This document shows positions 8,432 through 16,795 of a DNA stretch of 64,000 nt, piece by piece (position 1 is the first letter of the stretch; each line of letters begins with the position of its first letter). The position numbers and the translations under genes are program-made. The DNA is from Candidatus Zhuqueibacterota bacterium (lineage in GTDB: Bacteria; BS750m-G25): contig JADHWK010000006.1 of assembly GCA_016783505.1 (NCBI GenBank), positions 20,276 to 84,275 of the forward strand, written 5' to 3'. The notes under the pieces are model-generated. The model saw only the letters and a program-made list of their open reading frames with translations, did no database searches and was not told where the DNA came from.

Positions 8432-10654
8432 TTGGAGATTACTCATCTGGTGAGGAAAAGCTCAAGAGGGATCTTCGGACTCATGGGGGGTATTATGGCG
8501 ATTATTATTGGAGGGGCTGTTTTGGTTTTGTGGATAAATGCCAAAAGAACAAAAGATATGGAACATACTAATCATCTGGAGACGGAAACTAAACTAAAGG
8601 GGGAGATCGAAAGTTCGGAGAAGCAATATCGGGAGCTGGTGGAGCGGGCCAACGATGGGGTCTGGATGCTGGATAAGAACCACGTGACCCTGTTTGCCAA
8701 CCGGCGCATGTCCGAGATCACCGGTTATGATGAGCTGGTGGGGAGGCCCGCCTTCCTTTTCTTTAACGAAGAGAGCCAAAAGAAAATAGCCGAAGAGAAC
8801 AAGAAGAGACTCCGGGGGGAAAGTTCCCGTTACGAGGTGGGGATTACCACCCGGGATGGAAAGCAGATCCCGGTTATGATCAGCGGTTCGCCCCGATTTG
8901 ACGATAAGGGAAACTTCCTGGGTACCTTTGGGATTGTTACCGACATCTCTGAACGAAAGAAGATTGAAGAGGAGCTTAAGCGGATCAACGAGGAGTTGAA
9001 AAAGGGCGAAGCGGCCACCCTAAACGTTCTGTCAGACATTCATGAGACGAACCAGCAGCTTCGTGAGGCCACCAGGCAGTTGGAGGCATTTAGCCGCATC
9101 TCCAGCGAGATTATTCAGGAGCGGGAGCCGGCGAAGATATGTGCTATTACCGCCCAGGCTATTCAGGAATATTCTAATTATGGCCGGGTTTCCATATCCC
9201 TGTTAGAGGAGGACGGCAGCGCTAGACACATCACCCAGGCCGGTTATACCGAGGAAGAGAAGGGCCGATTGAAGCAGAAACTGGCCCTGATAAAAAGGCT
9301 GGGCCAGGGCCTTTTCGAAAATAAATCGTATAGGGTCGGTGGGTGTTGTTTTCTTCCCCGGGGGAAGAAAGAGGCTATCAAGGGGGAGCGGGGATGGCAT
9401 CCCGACGATCTTTTGCTCATTCCCCTCACCGGTCGTGAAGGGGTGATGATAGGGTTCATCCTGGTGGATGACCCTAAGAATGGCCGCCTTCCTGCGGTGG
9501 ATACCTTACGACCGCTGGTGCTGTTTGCCAATCAGGCGGCTATGGCTATTGAGGATGCCCGGCTGGATCGGGAGATCCGGGAGACCCGGGACTACTTGGA
9601 GAACTTAGTGGACTCATCGGTGGATGCTATCCTCACCACCGACCGTAAGGGACGTATCACCTTTGCCAGCCGGGGAGCCTCGGCCATCTTCGGCTATGAT
9701 CCCGAAGAGGCCCTGGGCCGGCCGGTGGCGGAGTTTTACGACAAAGGGATAGAAGAAGCGGTGAAAATTGACCACATTTTGAGAAGAAAAGGCAAAATTA
9801 AGGACTACGAGATTGAGATAGTCTCCAAGGACGGCCGCCACGTTCCCTGCAGCCTGTCGGCTGCCATCCTTCGGAATGGGGGGGGAAGGCCTATCGGAAC
9901 GGTGGGCGTCATTAAGGATTTTACCGAGAGGAAAATGCTGGAGCGGGAACTCCTCCATGCCGAGAAATTGGCTTCCTTAGGCCGACTCACGGCTGGGGTG
10001 ATGCACGAGATCCTGAACCCCCTGAACATTATTTCTGGTAATGTGCAACTACTTCAGCGAAAGAAAGACTTTGACATCACCCCCCGGATCAAGAAAGCGC
10101 TGGATATTATAGAAGCTCAGGTGGGCCGGATCGTCAAAATTACCGATGGATTGCTTCGTTTTTCCCGCCAGAAGATACCCGGGCGAAAGCCTATCCATAT
10201 CGGTCAACTTATCGAAAAAACCCTGTCCTTGGTGGAGCATGAAACCAGGCTGGAGAACATCACCATTGTCAAACAATTCGACCCCCACACCCCAATAATC
10301 CAGGGTGATACCGATCAACTCTCACAGGTGGTGATGAACCTTATTAACAACGCCCGGGACGCCATGCCCGAAGGGGGGACGATGACGATTACTACAAAGG
10401 GTGTTGAGGATGAGCGGGGTAGTTGGGTTCAGGTTGAATTTATGGACACCGGGGTGGGGATAGCCCCGGAAAACCTTTCCAAGATCTTCGATCCTTTCTA
10501 CACCTCAAAAGAAGTGGGGAAGGGCACCGGGCTGGGGCTTTCGGTGTCATTGGGCATCATCGAAGGCCATGGGGGGACCATTTCGGTCCAGAGCAAGGTG
10601 GGAAAAGGAACCACCTTCAGCGTTAAGCTGCCCGTAATGAGGGAGGAAAGTTAA
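8432..10654 (+). CDS. PAS-GAF-PAS histidine kinase, remnant of a larger sensor kinase
   Basis: A 740-residue open frame with a TTG start; ATG at 8483 is an alternative and neither has a good ribosome-binding site, as expected if this is the 3' part of a broken gene. Order: membrane segment 14-35, PAS 65-180, GAF 225-385, PAS 395-510, HisKA with H-box MHEILNPLNII near 520-580, and HATPase_c with N-box NLINNARDAMPEGG, DTGVGI, FDPFYTSK and GTGLGLS. All kinase boxes are intact, so the cytoplasmic half could still be active if translated. No response regulator lies beside it. Confidence 0.82.
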   Translation: MEITHLVRKSSRGIFGLMGGIMAIIIGGAVLVLWINAKRTKDMEHTNHLETETKLKGEIESSEKQYRELVERANDGVWMLDKNHVTLFANRRMSEITGYDELVGRPAFLFFNEESQKKIAEENKKRLRGESSRYEVGITTRDGKQIPVMISGSPRFDDKGNFLGTFGIVTDISERKKIEEELKRINEELKKGEAATLNVLSDIHETNQQLREATRQLEAFSRISSEIIQEREPAKICAITAQAIQEYSNYGRVSISLLEEDGSARHITQAGYTEEEKGRLKQKLALIKRLGQGLFENKSYRVGGCCFLPRGKKEAIKGERGWHPDDLLLIPLTGREGVMIGFILVDDPKNGRLPAVDTLRPLVLFANQAAMAIEDARLDREIRETRDYLENLVDSSVDAILTTDRKGRITFASRGASAIFGYDPEEALGRPVAEFYDKGIEEAVKIDHILRRKGKIKDYEIEIVSKDGRHVPCSLSAAILRNGGGRPIGTVGVIKDFTERKMLERELLHAEKLASLGRLTAGVMHEILNPLNIISGNVQLLQRKKDFDITPRIKKALDIIEAQVGRIVKITDGLLRFSRQKIPGRKPIHIGQLIEKTLSLVEHETRLENITIVKQFDPHTPIIQGDTDQLSQVVMNLINNARDAMPEGGTMTITTKGVEDERGSWVQVEFMDTGVGIAPENLSKIFDPFYTSKEVGKGTGLGLSVSLGIIEGHGGTISVQSKVGKGTTFSVKLPVMREES

Positions 10655-10669
10655 AAATTGAGAATTATT

Positions 10670-11137
10670 ATGGCTAATATGAACATCAAAAAGCTAACCC
10701 ACGTTCTATCTAAAAAGAACGAAGTCCTATTTGCTTTTCTCTTTGGCTCCCAGGCTAAAGCAAGGCCCCGGCCTGGGTCCGATGTAGACATCGCCGTATA
10801 TCTGAAAGATGGGTAGGGTCCCGAAGACATAAACAGGATCTGGAGTGACCTGGAGGATGTCTTAAGGTCTGATGTTGATCTGGTCGTTTTAAACCAGGCC
10901 CCCAGCACCGTCGCCTGGACAGCCATTAGGGGTACACCCCTGTTCATCAAAGATTATCGTTTCTTTCTTGAGTTTATGCTTCGGGTTTCCCAGGAGGCGG
11001 AGGATTTTCAGGGGTTTATCCTAGATTGGTTGCGGTGGCGAGAGCGTATAAAGTTGGGGGCTAAAGGTGAGGGGAATCCCCTGACCTATGATCAGAAGGT
11101 AGCTATCATAAATAATGAAGAACAAAAGATATCTTAA
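10670..11137 (+). pseudogene. MntA-like minimal nucleotidyltransferase with one in-frame TAG
   Basis: The frame from ATG 10670 reads LFAFLFGSQAKARPRPGSDVDIAVYLKDG, the GS-x-A-x-SD-x-D signature of MNT-type nucleotidyltransferases, then TAG at 10814-10816, and continues 106 codons (EDINRIWSDLEDVLRSDVDLVVLNQAPSTVAWTAIRGTPLFIKD...) to a stop at 11137. The continuation fits the family, so one nonsense mutation separates the two parts. MntA proteins are usually antitoxins that AMPylate a HEPN toxin (HepT); no HepT gene is adjacent. The 3' end overlaps the next gene by 23 bases. It is missing from the ORF track. Confidence 0.7.
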
Positions 11138-12083
11138 AGAATATCAGGTCGGTGAGCGTTTCACTGGGTTTTTCGTCCTTCGGAAAAAAGAGATGAAATC
11201 CCGCAAGGACGGGGATCCCTACCTGGTTCTGGAGTTTGGGGATCGGTCCGGGAGACTTTCAGGGAATGTCTGGGATGACGCTAAAACCTTGTATCATGAC
11301 CTTAAGGTCGGGGGGGTGGTGAGGCTCAGGGGGATGATCACCACCTTTCGGGATGAACCCCAGGTTTCCGTTGAACGGGTGCGTTCCGCAACCGATAAAG
11401 ATGTATACGATGTGAAGGACCTGCTGCCCGCCCTCGATGATGATGTGGGTGAACTGTTGGGGCAGTTACAGGATGTTGTCAAAACTGTGTCCAATCCTCC
11501 TTTACAAAAGCTGCTTGATCTGTTTTTCAGCAATCAGGATTTTTTAGATAAGTTTAAAACCGCCCCCGGGGGGAAGCTGTGGCACCATGCCTGTCTGGGG
11601 GGGCTGCTGAAACATACCCTGTCGGTGCTCAGGATCTGTGAGGCAGCGGCTCGGGAATATCCCCTCGTAGACAGAGACCTATTGGTGACCGGGGCCCTCC
11701 TGCACGATGTGGGAAAGATATACGAATTTGAATACCGGACCTTTATTGATTATTCCGACCAGGGGCGACTTCATGGGCATATCGTTATCGGCGAGCGGAT
11801 GGTGGCCGATAAGATTGGCCAGATCAATGACTTTCCAGATGAATTAAGGGACCGTTTGCTGCATCTCATGTTAAGTCACCAGGGGAGGCAGGAGTACGGG
11901 TCCCCGGTGGTCCCCAAAATGCTGGAGGCCATCATTCTATACTTCGCTGACGATATGGATGCCAAGGCAGACGGCTTTTCCCGAATTATTAAACAGCAGA
12001 GGGAATCAGGCAAGCGCTGGAGCGACTGGGTGCATCTTCTGGATCGGTTTATTTTTCTGGGGGAAGAGGGGGAGAAAACATAG
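11115..12083 (+). CDS. yhaM: YhaM-like 3'-5' exoribonuclease (OB fold + HD domain)
   Basis: A 322-residue protein with an N-terminal OB fold (residues about 10-95, KSRKDGDPYLVLEFGDRSGRLSGNVWDD) and a C-terminal HD phosphohydrolase domain (LWHHACLGGLLKHTLSVLRICE, TGALLHDVGKIYEFE, GHIVIGERMV, LMLSHQGRQEYGSP). This domain order and length match YhaM, a metal-dependent 3'-5' exoribonuclease acting on short RNAs and some single-stranded DNA. The HD residues are intact. It begins inside the broken MNT gene. Substrate in this organism is inferred from the family. Confidence 0.82.
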   Translation: MKNKRYLKEYQVGERFTGFFVLRKKEMKSRKDGDPYLVLEFGDRSGRLSGNVWDDAKTLYHDLKVGGVVRLRGMITTFRDEPQVSVERVRSATDKDVYDVKDLLPALDDDVGELLGQLQDVVKTVSNPPLQKLLDLFFSNQDFLDKFKTAPGGKLWHHACLGGLLKHTLSVLRICEAAAREYPLVDRDLLVTGALLHDVGKIYEFEYRTFIDYSDQGRLHGHIVIGERMVADKIGQINDFPDELRDRLLHLMLSHQGRQEYGSPVVPKMLEAIILYFADDMDAKADGFSRIIKQQRESGKRWSDWVHLLDRFIFLGEEGEKT

Positions 12084-12137
12084 GATTAAGGAAATTATGT
12101 AAATGTGAAAGAGTTTTCAAAAGGGGGGGCGTATGAA

Positions 12138-12365
12138 ATGACTACTAAAGAGAAAACAAGGATAAAACGCTGCAAGCGTTGCAACGAAGTTTTGGATCGT
12201 ATTTGGTTTAATACTCTGATGACAGAGGAATGGTCCTGGAACGGGGAAGGTTATAATGAGTGCACCGCATGGCATAGTCTCCTTACCGATCCGGAACAGC
12301 CTGTTCAGTGTCCATACTGTGACCAAGTGGTCGGTACAGGCCTTGATTTCGGTTTTGGGCTATAA
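12138..12365 (+). CDS. Small zinc-ribbon-like protein, unknown function
   Basis: 75 residues beginning MTTKEKTRIKRC. Two cysteine pairs, CKRC near the start and CPYC near residue 60, could bind one zinc ion. Rich in Trp and acidic residues between them. The ATG at 12138 is preferred over the track's GTG at 12105 because an A/G-rich AAGGGGGGG lies 7 nt upstream. I do not recognise the family. It sits between yhaM and a RAYT transposase. Confidence 0.5.
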   Translation: MTTKEKTRIKRCKRCNEVLDRIWFNTLMTEEWSWNGEGYNECTAWHSLLTDPEQPVQCPYCDQVVGTGLDFGFGL

Positions 12366-12401
12366 GGATTAAATGAAAATAAAGAGAAAGAGGCGTGAAA
12401 A

Positions 12402-12971
12402 TTGAAATATGATCCAAACAAACACCACCGCCGTTCAATTCGATTAAAAGAATATGATTACTCGCAGGCCGGGGTATATTTTATCACAATATGCACAAAA
12501 AACCGGGAATGTTTGTTTGGCAGGGTGGTGAATGGATTGATGGAATTATCGCCGTTCGGTGTAATTGCACACCAATTTTGGTTTGAAATACCAAAACATT
12601 TTGACAATGTCGAATTGGATGAATTTAACGCCATGCCTAATCATATACACGGGATAATTGAAATTACATCCGACAATCAAATCGCATACAACGTAGGGGC
12701 AATTCGTGAATTGCCCCTACCAAAATTGCCCATACATGTTCAACGGCGAAAAATGTTGATTCCGAGAATCGTCGGATATTACAAAATGAATACCGCAAAA
12801 CGCATAAATCAAATGCGCAACACCCCAGGTATACCCGTATGGCAGCGCAATTATTATGAACACATTATCCGCAATGAAGATGATTTAAACAAGATCAGGA
12901 GATATATAATAAACAATCCCATTAAATGGGAATCGGACAGGGAGAATCCTAAGAAAATAAAACAGGGATAA
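12402..12971 (+). CDS. REP-associated tyrosine transposase (RAYT, IS200-like Y1)
   Basis: A 189-residue Y1-type transposase. It begins HHRRSIRLKEYDYSQAGVYFITICTKNRECLFG, has the HUH motif as MPNHIHGI, and ends VWQRNYYEHIIRNEDDLNKIRRYIINNPIKW, all standard for RAYTs. These single-copy enzymes nick single-stranded DNA at REP hairpins. The coding sequence itself contains a 28-bp palindrome (12693-12720), read as the linker VGAIRELPLPK; a second copy of that palindrome sits at the PorV-like gene start at 16.8 kb. No terminal IS ends are seen. A/T-richer than its neighbours. Confidence 0.85.
   Translation: MKYDPNKHHRRSIRLKEYDYSQAGVYFITICTKNRECLFGRVVNGLMELSPFGVIAHQFWFEIPKHFDNVELDEFNAMPNHIHGIIEITSDNQIAYNVGAIRELPLPKLPIHVQRRKMLIPRIVGYYKMNTAKRINQMRNTPGIPVWQRNYYEHIIRNEDDLNKIRRYIINNPIKWESDRENPKKIKQG
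12693..12720. repeat. REP palindrome inside the RAYT coding sequence
   Basis: GTAGGGGCAATTC-GT-GAATTGCCCCTAC is a perfect 13-bp stem with a 2-base centre. It is in frame and adds about nine residues between the HUH motif and the C-terminal half of the transposase. The core recurs at 16798-16817. Confidence 0.85.
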
Positions 12972-13011
12972 CAAAGGCCCAGATCTGGTCCGGGTTTTTT
13001 AAATCTTTGTT

Positions 13012-13794
13012 TCATACCGTCTTTTTGATCCGATTCCAGATCTCATCCATTTCCCCTAAGGTGGCCCTCCGAATGTCCTTTCCGCTCTTCTTCAGTTCAA
13101 CCTCGATGCGTTTAAAGCGGCGGATGAACTTGTCAATGGTCATTCTTAAGGAATCCTCGGCGCTTAAGCCGAGGAAGCGGGATAGGTTGACCAGTGAGAA
13201 TAAAAGATCGCCGAACTCCTCCTCGAGCTTGGCCTGATCTTTCTCCCGGTAGGCCGCTTTGAATTCGGCTAGTTCTTCGTCCAGTTTTTCGATAACCCCT
13301 TTGATATCGTCCCACTCGAACCCCACCCCGGCCGCCTTCTCCTGGACCCGGTGGGCCCGAATTAACGAGGAAAGCTCCCGGGGAACTCCATTCAATACCG
13401 ATTTTTCCTTTTCAGCTTGTTTTATCCTTTCCCACTGATTGATTACCTGGGCGGCATCTTTGGCCTTTGCCGTGCCGAACACGTGGGGGTGACGCCGGAT
13501 TAGCTTTTCGTTGATCAAATAAAGGACATCTTTTATGGTGAAGCGACCGGTCTCCTCGGCTATCCTAGCGTGGAAGACTATATGCAGGAGAAGGTCCCCC
13601 AGTTCCTCCTTCAATTCGTCGTAGCGCTCGTTGTCAATGGACTCCAGTACTTCATAGACCTCCTCCAAAAGATAAGGCCTCAGCGACCTATGGGTCTGCT
13701 CCCGATCCCAGGGGCAGCCCCGTTCGCTTCTTAATTTTTTCATGATCTTCAGTAACCGATCAAATTCTCCGGTAGCCATATCCTTCTTCTCCAT
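13012..13794 (-). CDS. mazG: Nucleoside triphosphate pyrophosphohydrolase MazG
   Basis: A 260-residue protein with two MazG domains. The N-terminal one carries LRSERGCPWDREQTHRSLRPYLLEEVYEVLESID and LKEELGDLLLHIVFHARIAEE with the EExxE/ExxD metal-binding pattern; the second has KLDEELAEFKAAYREKDQAKLEEEFGDLLFSLVNLSRFL. MazG hydrolyses (d)NTPs to NMP and pyrophosphate, cleaning nucleotide pools and modulating ppGpp. Full length and intact. It is the only minus-strand gene between 0 and 23 kb and has its own promoter, placed so close that the transcript is almost leaderless. Confidence 0.92.
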   Translation of the reverse strand: MEKKDMATGEFDRLLKIMKKLRSERGCPWDREQTHRSLRPYLLEEVYEVLESIDNERYDELKEELGDLLLHIVFHARIAEETGRFTIKDVLYLINEKLIRRHPHVFGTAKAKDAAQVINQWERIKQAEKEKSVLNGVPRELSSLIRAHRVQEKAAGVGFEWDDIKGVIEKLDEELAEFKAAYREKDQAKLEEEFGDLLFSLVNLSRFLGLSAEDSLRMTIDKFIRRFKRIEVELKKSGKDIRRATLGEMDEIWNRIKKTV

Positions 13795-13803
13795 TTTTAT
13801 TTT

Positions 13804-13832
13804 AAGATATTAAAAGAAATCCACTTTGTCAA
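13804..13832 (-). promoter_or_regulatory. mazG promoter (TTGACA-17-TATCTT)
   Basis: On the minus strand TTGACA (13832-13827), a 17-nt spacer and TATCTT (13809-13804). The -10 box ends only 9 nt before the mazG ATG, so transcription should start about 3 nt before translation. Confidence 0.65.
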
Positions 13833-13842
13833 TAAAAAAGGG

Positions 13843-13871
13843 TTGTATTTTTGAATAAAATTTATTATTAT
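13843..13871 (+). promoter_or_regulatory. Promoter of the cohesin gene (TTGTAT-17-TATTAT)
   Basis: TTGTAT at 13843-13848, 17-nt spacer, TATTAT at 13866-13871, 39 nt before the TTG start at 13911. Divergent from and back to back with the mazG promoter. Confidence 0.5.
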
Positions 13872-13910
13872 AAGAAATGTAGAAATATAGTTAAATTCAG
13901 GTTCCCTTAA

Positions 13911-15545
13911 TTGACCCTTAACAAACTTTTTCAAACTCTGATAATTTTTATGATGGCGGAGTCCGTCTGGGCCCAGCTTCCCATCCCGCTGCGGATCGTC
14001 AACCGGAACCCTACCGTGGAGGAGGCCTCTTCAGGGGGAAAGCCGGCGGTGCCCGACACTAACTACTTCTTCCCCCATTACAGCGATGACCGCCATCGTT
14101 CCTCCTACGACCAACTGGTGGGGCAGGAGTTCTGGGCTGATGTGATGGTGGATACGGTGATTTCCTCTACCTATAAGGTGGCCTCCTGCAGCGTCAGGGT
14201 GGCCTGGAATTTAGCGGTCATTCGCCTTCAGGAGGTTCGGATCGGTGATATGTGGGGGTTTGGTGTGGATTCTGGCCTCACCTTTCAGGTCAACAGTCAG
14301 ACCGTTTCCCAGGACAGTTTTCTTTTAGACCCTTTGGTTTCCCAGAACTCCCGGGCGGTGGAGGTGGAGTTAACCACCCCATCATCTGTAGGGCCGGACG
14401 GGGAGTCGTCCCTGTTTAAACTCCGATTTCAGGTAGCGGCCCCCGGTGTATCCCCGATTGACATCACCGCTGCTGAAGTAAAAGATCAGTATGGGGTGCC
14501 GTTCACACTGTACTATATAACTTCTTCCGGCAGCAATGGCTGGGCCAAGTTCATTCTGGGCGATTTCGGCGGGGACCATAATGATTGGATTCCGGACTCC
14601 GAAGTGGATTACCGGGATCTTGTCCCCTTAGCCGTCAACTTTGGCCGCTCTATCGGGGATACGGCCCTTACCCTACCGGATGATTCCGTCTTCTGGCGGG
14701 GGAGGCTGGACATCGGACCTACCAGCACCGGTGGGGTTGACGGTATTCCCCAGCAAGACGGCCGCATTGATTTTGAGGATCTGGTCCTTTTCTCCATCAA
14801 TTACGGACGTTCCTATCAGGGGACGTTCGACCAGAAAGGCATTCCCCATCCCAACCCCCAAGTGACCGTGCGCTGGCGAGGCTGGCCGGAGGAGGCCCCG
14901 GGGGATTCCTTCACCTGCGACCTGGTGGTCGAAAATATAGCCTCCTTGAAGGCCTTCCGGGTGGTGCTGGAATATGACTCCCGTGCCTTGGCTTTGGGAT
15001 CGGTGGATGAGGGGCGTTGGTTGAAGGATGAAAGGAGAGTCTTTTTCCATTCTTCTAGAAAAACCGAAGGAGGGGTTGGCATTCTTGACCTTTCGGCAGC
15101 CTTATTAGAGGGTACCGCCTCCGGGGATGGGGAGCTGGTCCGGTTTTGTTTTCATTCCCGACCAGGACAAATTTTTAGTCCACCCCGGGTGGTGTTGGAC
15201 CTCAGGGATGGGATTAATCGAAGGATAAGCTATCGGTGGACATATGGGACCGGGGAAACCCTGGCCGGTGAATTTCGTCTCGGGTCCAATTACCCCAATC
15301 CGTTCAATGCCAACACTGCAATCCCATTTGTCATTGACCAGGAAGGATCGGTGTCTTTGTCGGTAGTAAATTCAAAGGGACAGGTCATTTCCCCTTTGTT
15401 TAACGGTTTGAGGCAGCCCGGGATATACCAGGTCATCTGGGATGCTACCGACGGGGATGGCCTTAAGGTGGCCAGCGGCCCCTATTTTATCCTGCTGGAA
15501 CAGGGTCCCCGGAGGGCGGTCAGAAGGGTACTGATTTTGAGATGA
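13911..15545 (+). CDS. Secreted protein: cohesin, dockerin-like repeats, cohesin, sorting domain
   Basis: 544 residues. Signal peptide to about VWAQ (TTG start; ATG 13950 would shorten it too much). Residues about 75-215 look like a cohesin-type beta-sandwich. Two dockerin-like calcium repeats follow: GDFGGDHNDWIPDSEVDYRDLVPLAVNFGRS and DIGPTSTGGVDGIPQQDGRIDFEDLVLFSINYGRS. A second cohesin-like domain spans about 320-435, and the C-terminus (FRLGSNYPNPFNANTAIPF...) is a type IX/FlgD-like sorting domain. The protein should be secreted and surface-held. Cohesin and dockerin in one chain could allow self-assembly or binding to the neighbour at 15722; that is inference. Confidence 0.72.
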   Translation: MTLNKLFQTLIIFMMAESVWAQLPIPLRIVNRNPTVEEASSGGKPAVPDTNYFFPHYSDDRHRSSYDQLVGQEFWADVMVDTVISSTYKVASCSVRVAWNLAVIRLQEVRIGDMWGFGVDSGLTFQVNSQTVSQDSFLLDPLVSQNSRAVEVELTTPSSVGPDGESSLFKLRFQVAAPGVSPIDITAAEVKDQYGVPFTLYYITSSGSNGWAKFILGDFGGDHNDWIPDSEVDYRDLVPLAVNFGRSIGDTALTLPDDSVFWRGRLDIGPTSTGGVDGIPQQDGRIDFEDLVLFSINYGRSYQGTFDQKGIPHPNPQVTVRWRGWPEEAPGDSFTCDLVVENIASLKAFRVVLEYDSRALALGSVDEGRWLKDERRVFFHSSRKTEGGVGILDLSAALLEGTASGDGELVRFCFHSRPGQIFSPPRVVLDLRDGINRRISYRWTYGTGETLAGEFRLGSNYPNPFNANTAIPFVIDQEGSVSLSVVNSKGQVISPLFNGLRQPGIYQVIWDATDGDGLKVASGPYFILLEQGPRRAVRRVLILR

Positions 15546-15561
15546 ACCTAAATCCGGGAAG

Positions 15562-15702
15562 TGAACACTGAAAAATACTGAATTGTTGATTGTTAATTGT
15601 CAATTGTTAAAACCCAGACTCCAGCATCAATCAGCAATCAGCAATTAGCAATCATTTCAGTATCATTTCCCAAGATCGTTCCGACAGTGTTTTCCGAATC
15701 TG
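15562..15702. repeat. Dispersed imperfect palindrome, family A copy 2
   Basis: The longest copy: AACACTGAAAAATACTGAA and TTGATTGTTAATTGTCAATTG on the left pair with CAATTAGCAATCATTTCAGT and CAGTGTTTTCC on the right, around a centre of AAAACCCAGACTCCAGCATC. It fills almost the whole gap between two cohesin-domain genes. Confidence 0.85.
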
Positions 15703-15721
15703 GTATGAACAGGCAGCGATT

Positions 15722-16795
15722 ATGAGAAGCAGTTCCTTTCTGTTGATTTTTTTGGTGGGCTCGACCCTAAGGGCCCAGCCCGTAGGGGTTCGCTTTGACC
15801 CATCCCGGTTAACTACCAACGTGGCCGTCGGGGACAGCTTTCGCTTGGCGGTAGTCCTGAACAGCACGGCTACTTTTGTGCGGGGGACACATCTGAAGAT
15901 AGAATTCAGTGACACCGTTCTGACCCCCGGAAGGGTTGATCTGGGAACATTATTCACCCAGACCAGTGCCGCATACTTCTTTGATTACCACACTGATACC
16001 CGGGATTCATCCCTGGTCTTGGATGCGGCGGTATTAGGCTACGGCCGATACTTTAACGGTCCCGGGGTCTTATTCTGGATTAGTTTCCATGCATTAGGTG
16101 TCGGAGACATTCAGTTAATTATTACTGAACTGAATTTATTTGATGTGGATGGTGATTCTGTAGAAGCTGAAGGCTTCGCTGGTTATGTAAAAGTGGCCCA
16201 GAGCGATGAGTGGCCCCCGGGACCGGTGACCCATTTTACTGCCACTGCCGGGCGGGACGGACATATTTTCTTAAGCTGGCATAACCCGGACGATTTTGAT
16301 TTTCGTGAGACGATGATCCGGCGAAAGGTGGGGGAATTTCCAAACAGCCATACTGACGGGGACATCGTTTACGCCGGTCCGGCAGAGGGCTTTCACGATA
16401 CCAGGCTGCAGCAGGGGATAACCTTTTACTATCAGGCATATAGTTATGACGATGAGATTCCGCCCAATTATTCTTCAGGGGTTGGGGACACGGCGACCAC
16501 TCAGTTCCTGGGAACCTACGCCGCCCCCAATCCCTTTAATCCGGACCGGGAGACGGTCAAAATTGCCTTTATGTTAGAGGAGGACGCCCGGCTAACCATA
16601 GAGATTTTCGATGCTTTCGGACGCCGAGTTATTACCTTGATAGAGGATGAATTCATATGGGCCCGGGAACAAAACCAGGTGTTTTGGGATGGAGAGAATC
16701 AGAGGGGAGATCAGGTGGCCAACGGCGTGTATATCTATCGGTTAAGAACAAATAGGGGTTACAAAAGAATAGGGAAAATTGGTGTTGTGCGCTAA
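15722..16795 (+). CDS. Secreted cohesin-FN3 protein with FlgD-like C-terminus
   Basis: 357 residues: signal peptide (MRSSSFLLIFLVGSTLRAQ), cohesin-like domain about 20-155 (VRFDPSRLTTNVAVGDSFRLAVVLN...LLIITELNLFD-type strands), fibronectin type III domain about 165-260 (GPVTHFTATAGRDGHIFLSWHNP), and a FlgD/sorting-like end (YAAPNPFNPDRETVKIAFML...GRRVITLIEDEFIWAREQNQVFWDGENQRGDQVANGVYIYRLRT). Likely exported by the same route as the gene before it. Its cohesin could bind the dockerin-like repeats of the upstream protein. It overlaps the PorV-like gene that follows. Confidence 0.7.
   Translation: MRSSSFLLIFLVGSTLRAQPVGVRFDPSRLTTNVAVGDSFRLAVVLNSTATFVRGTHLKIEFSDTVLTPGRVDLGTLFTQTSAAYFFDYHTDTRDSSLVLDAAVLGYGRYFNGPGVLFWISFHALGVGDIQLIITELNLFDVDGDSVEAEGFAGYVKVAQSDEWPPGPVTHFTATAGRDGHIFLSWHNPDDFDFRETMIRRKVGEFPNSHTDGDIVYAGPAEGFHDTRLQQGITFYYQAYSYDDEIPPNYSSGVGDTATTQFLGTYAAPNPFNPDRETVKIAFMLEEDARLTIEIFDAFGRRVITLIEDEFIWAREQNQVFWDGENQRGDQVANGVYIYRLRTNRGYKRIGKIGVVR

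Noticed and set aside
12973-13003. Strong bidirectional terminator between the RAYT gene and mazG
   Set aside because: GGCCCAGATCTGGTCC has only a short stem with a mismatch before the T-run, so I could not support it as a feature.
13911-16795. A cellulosome
   Set aside because: No glycoside hydrolase with a dockerin is nearby, and cohesin-type folds are common in secreted proteins of these phyla with no cellulose link.
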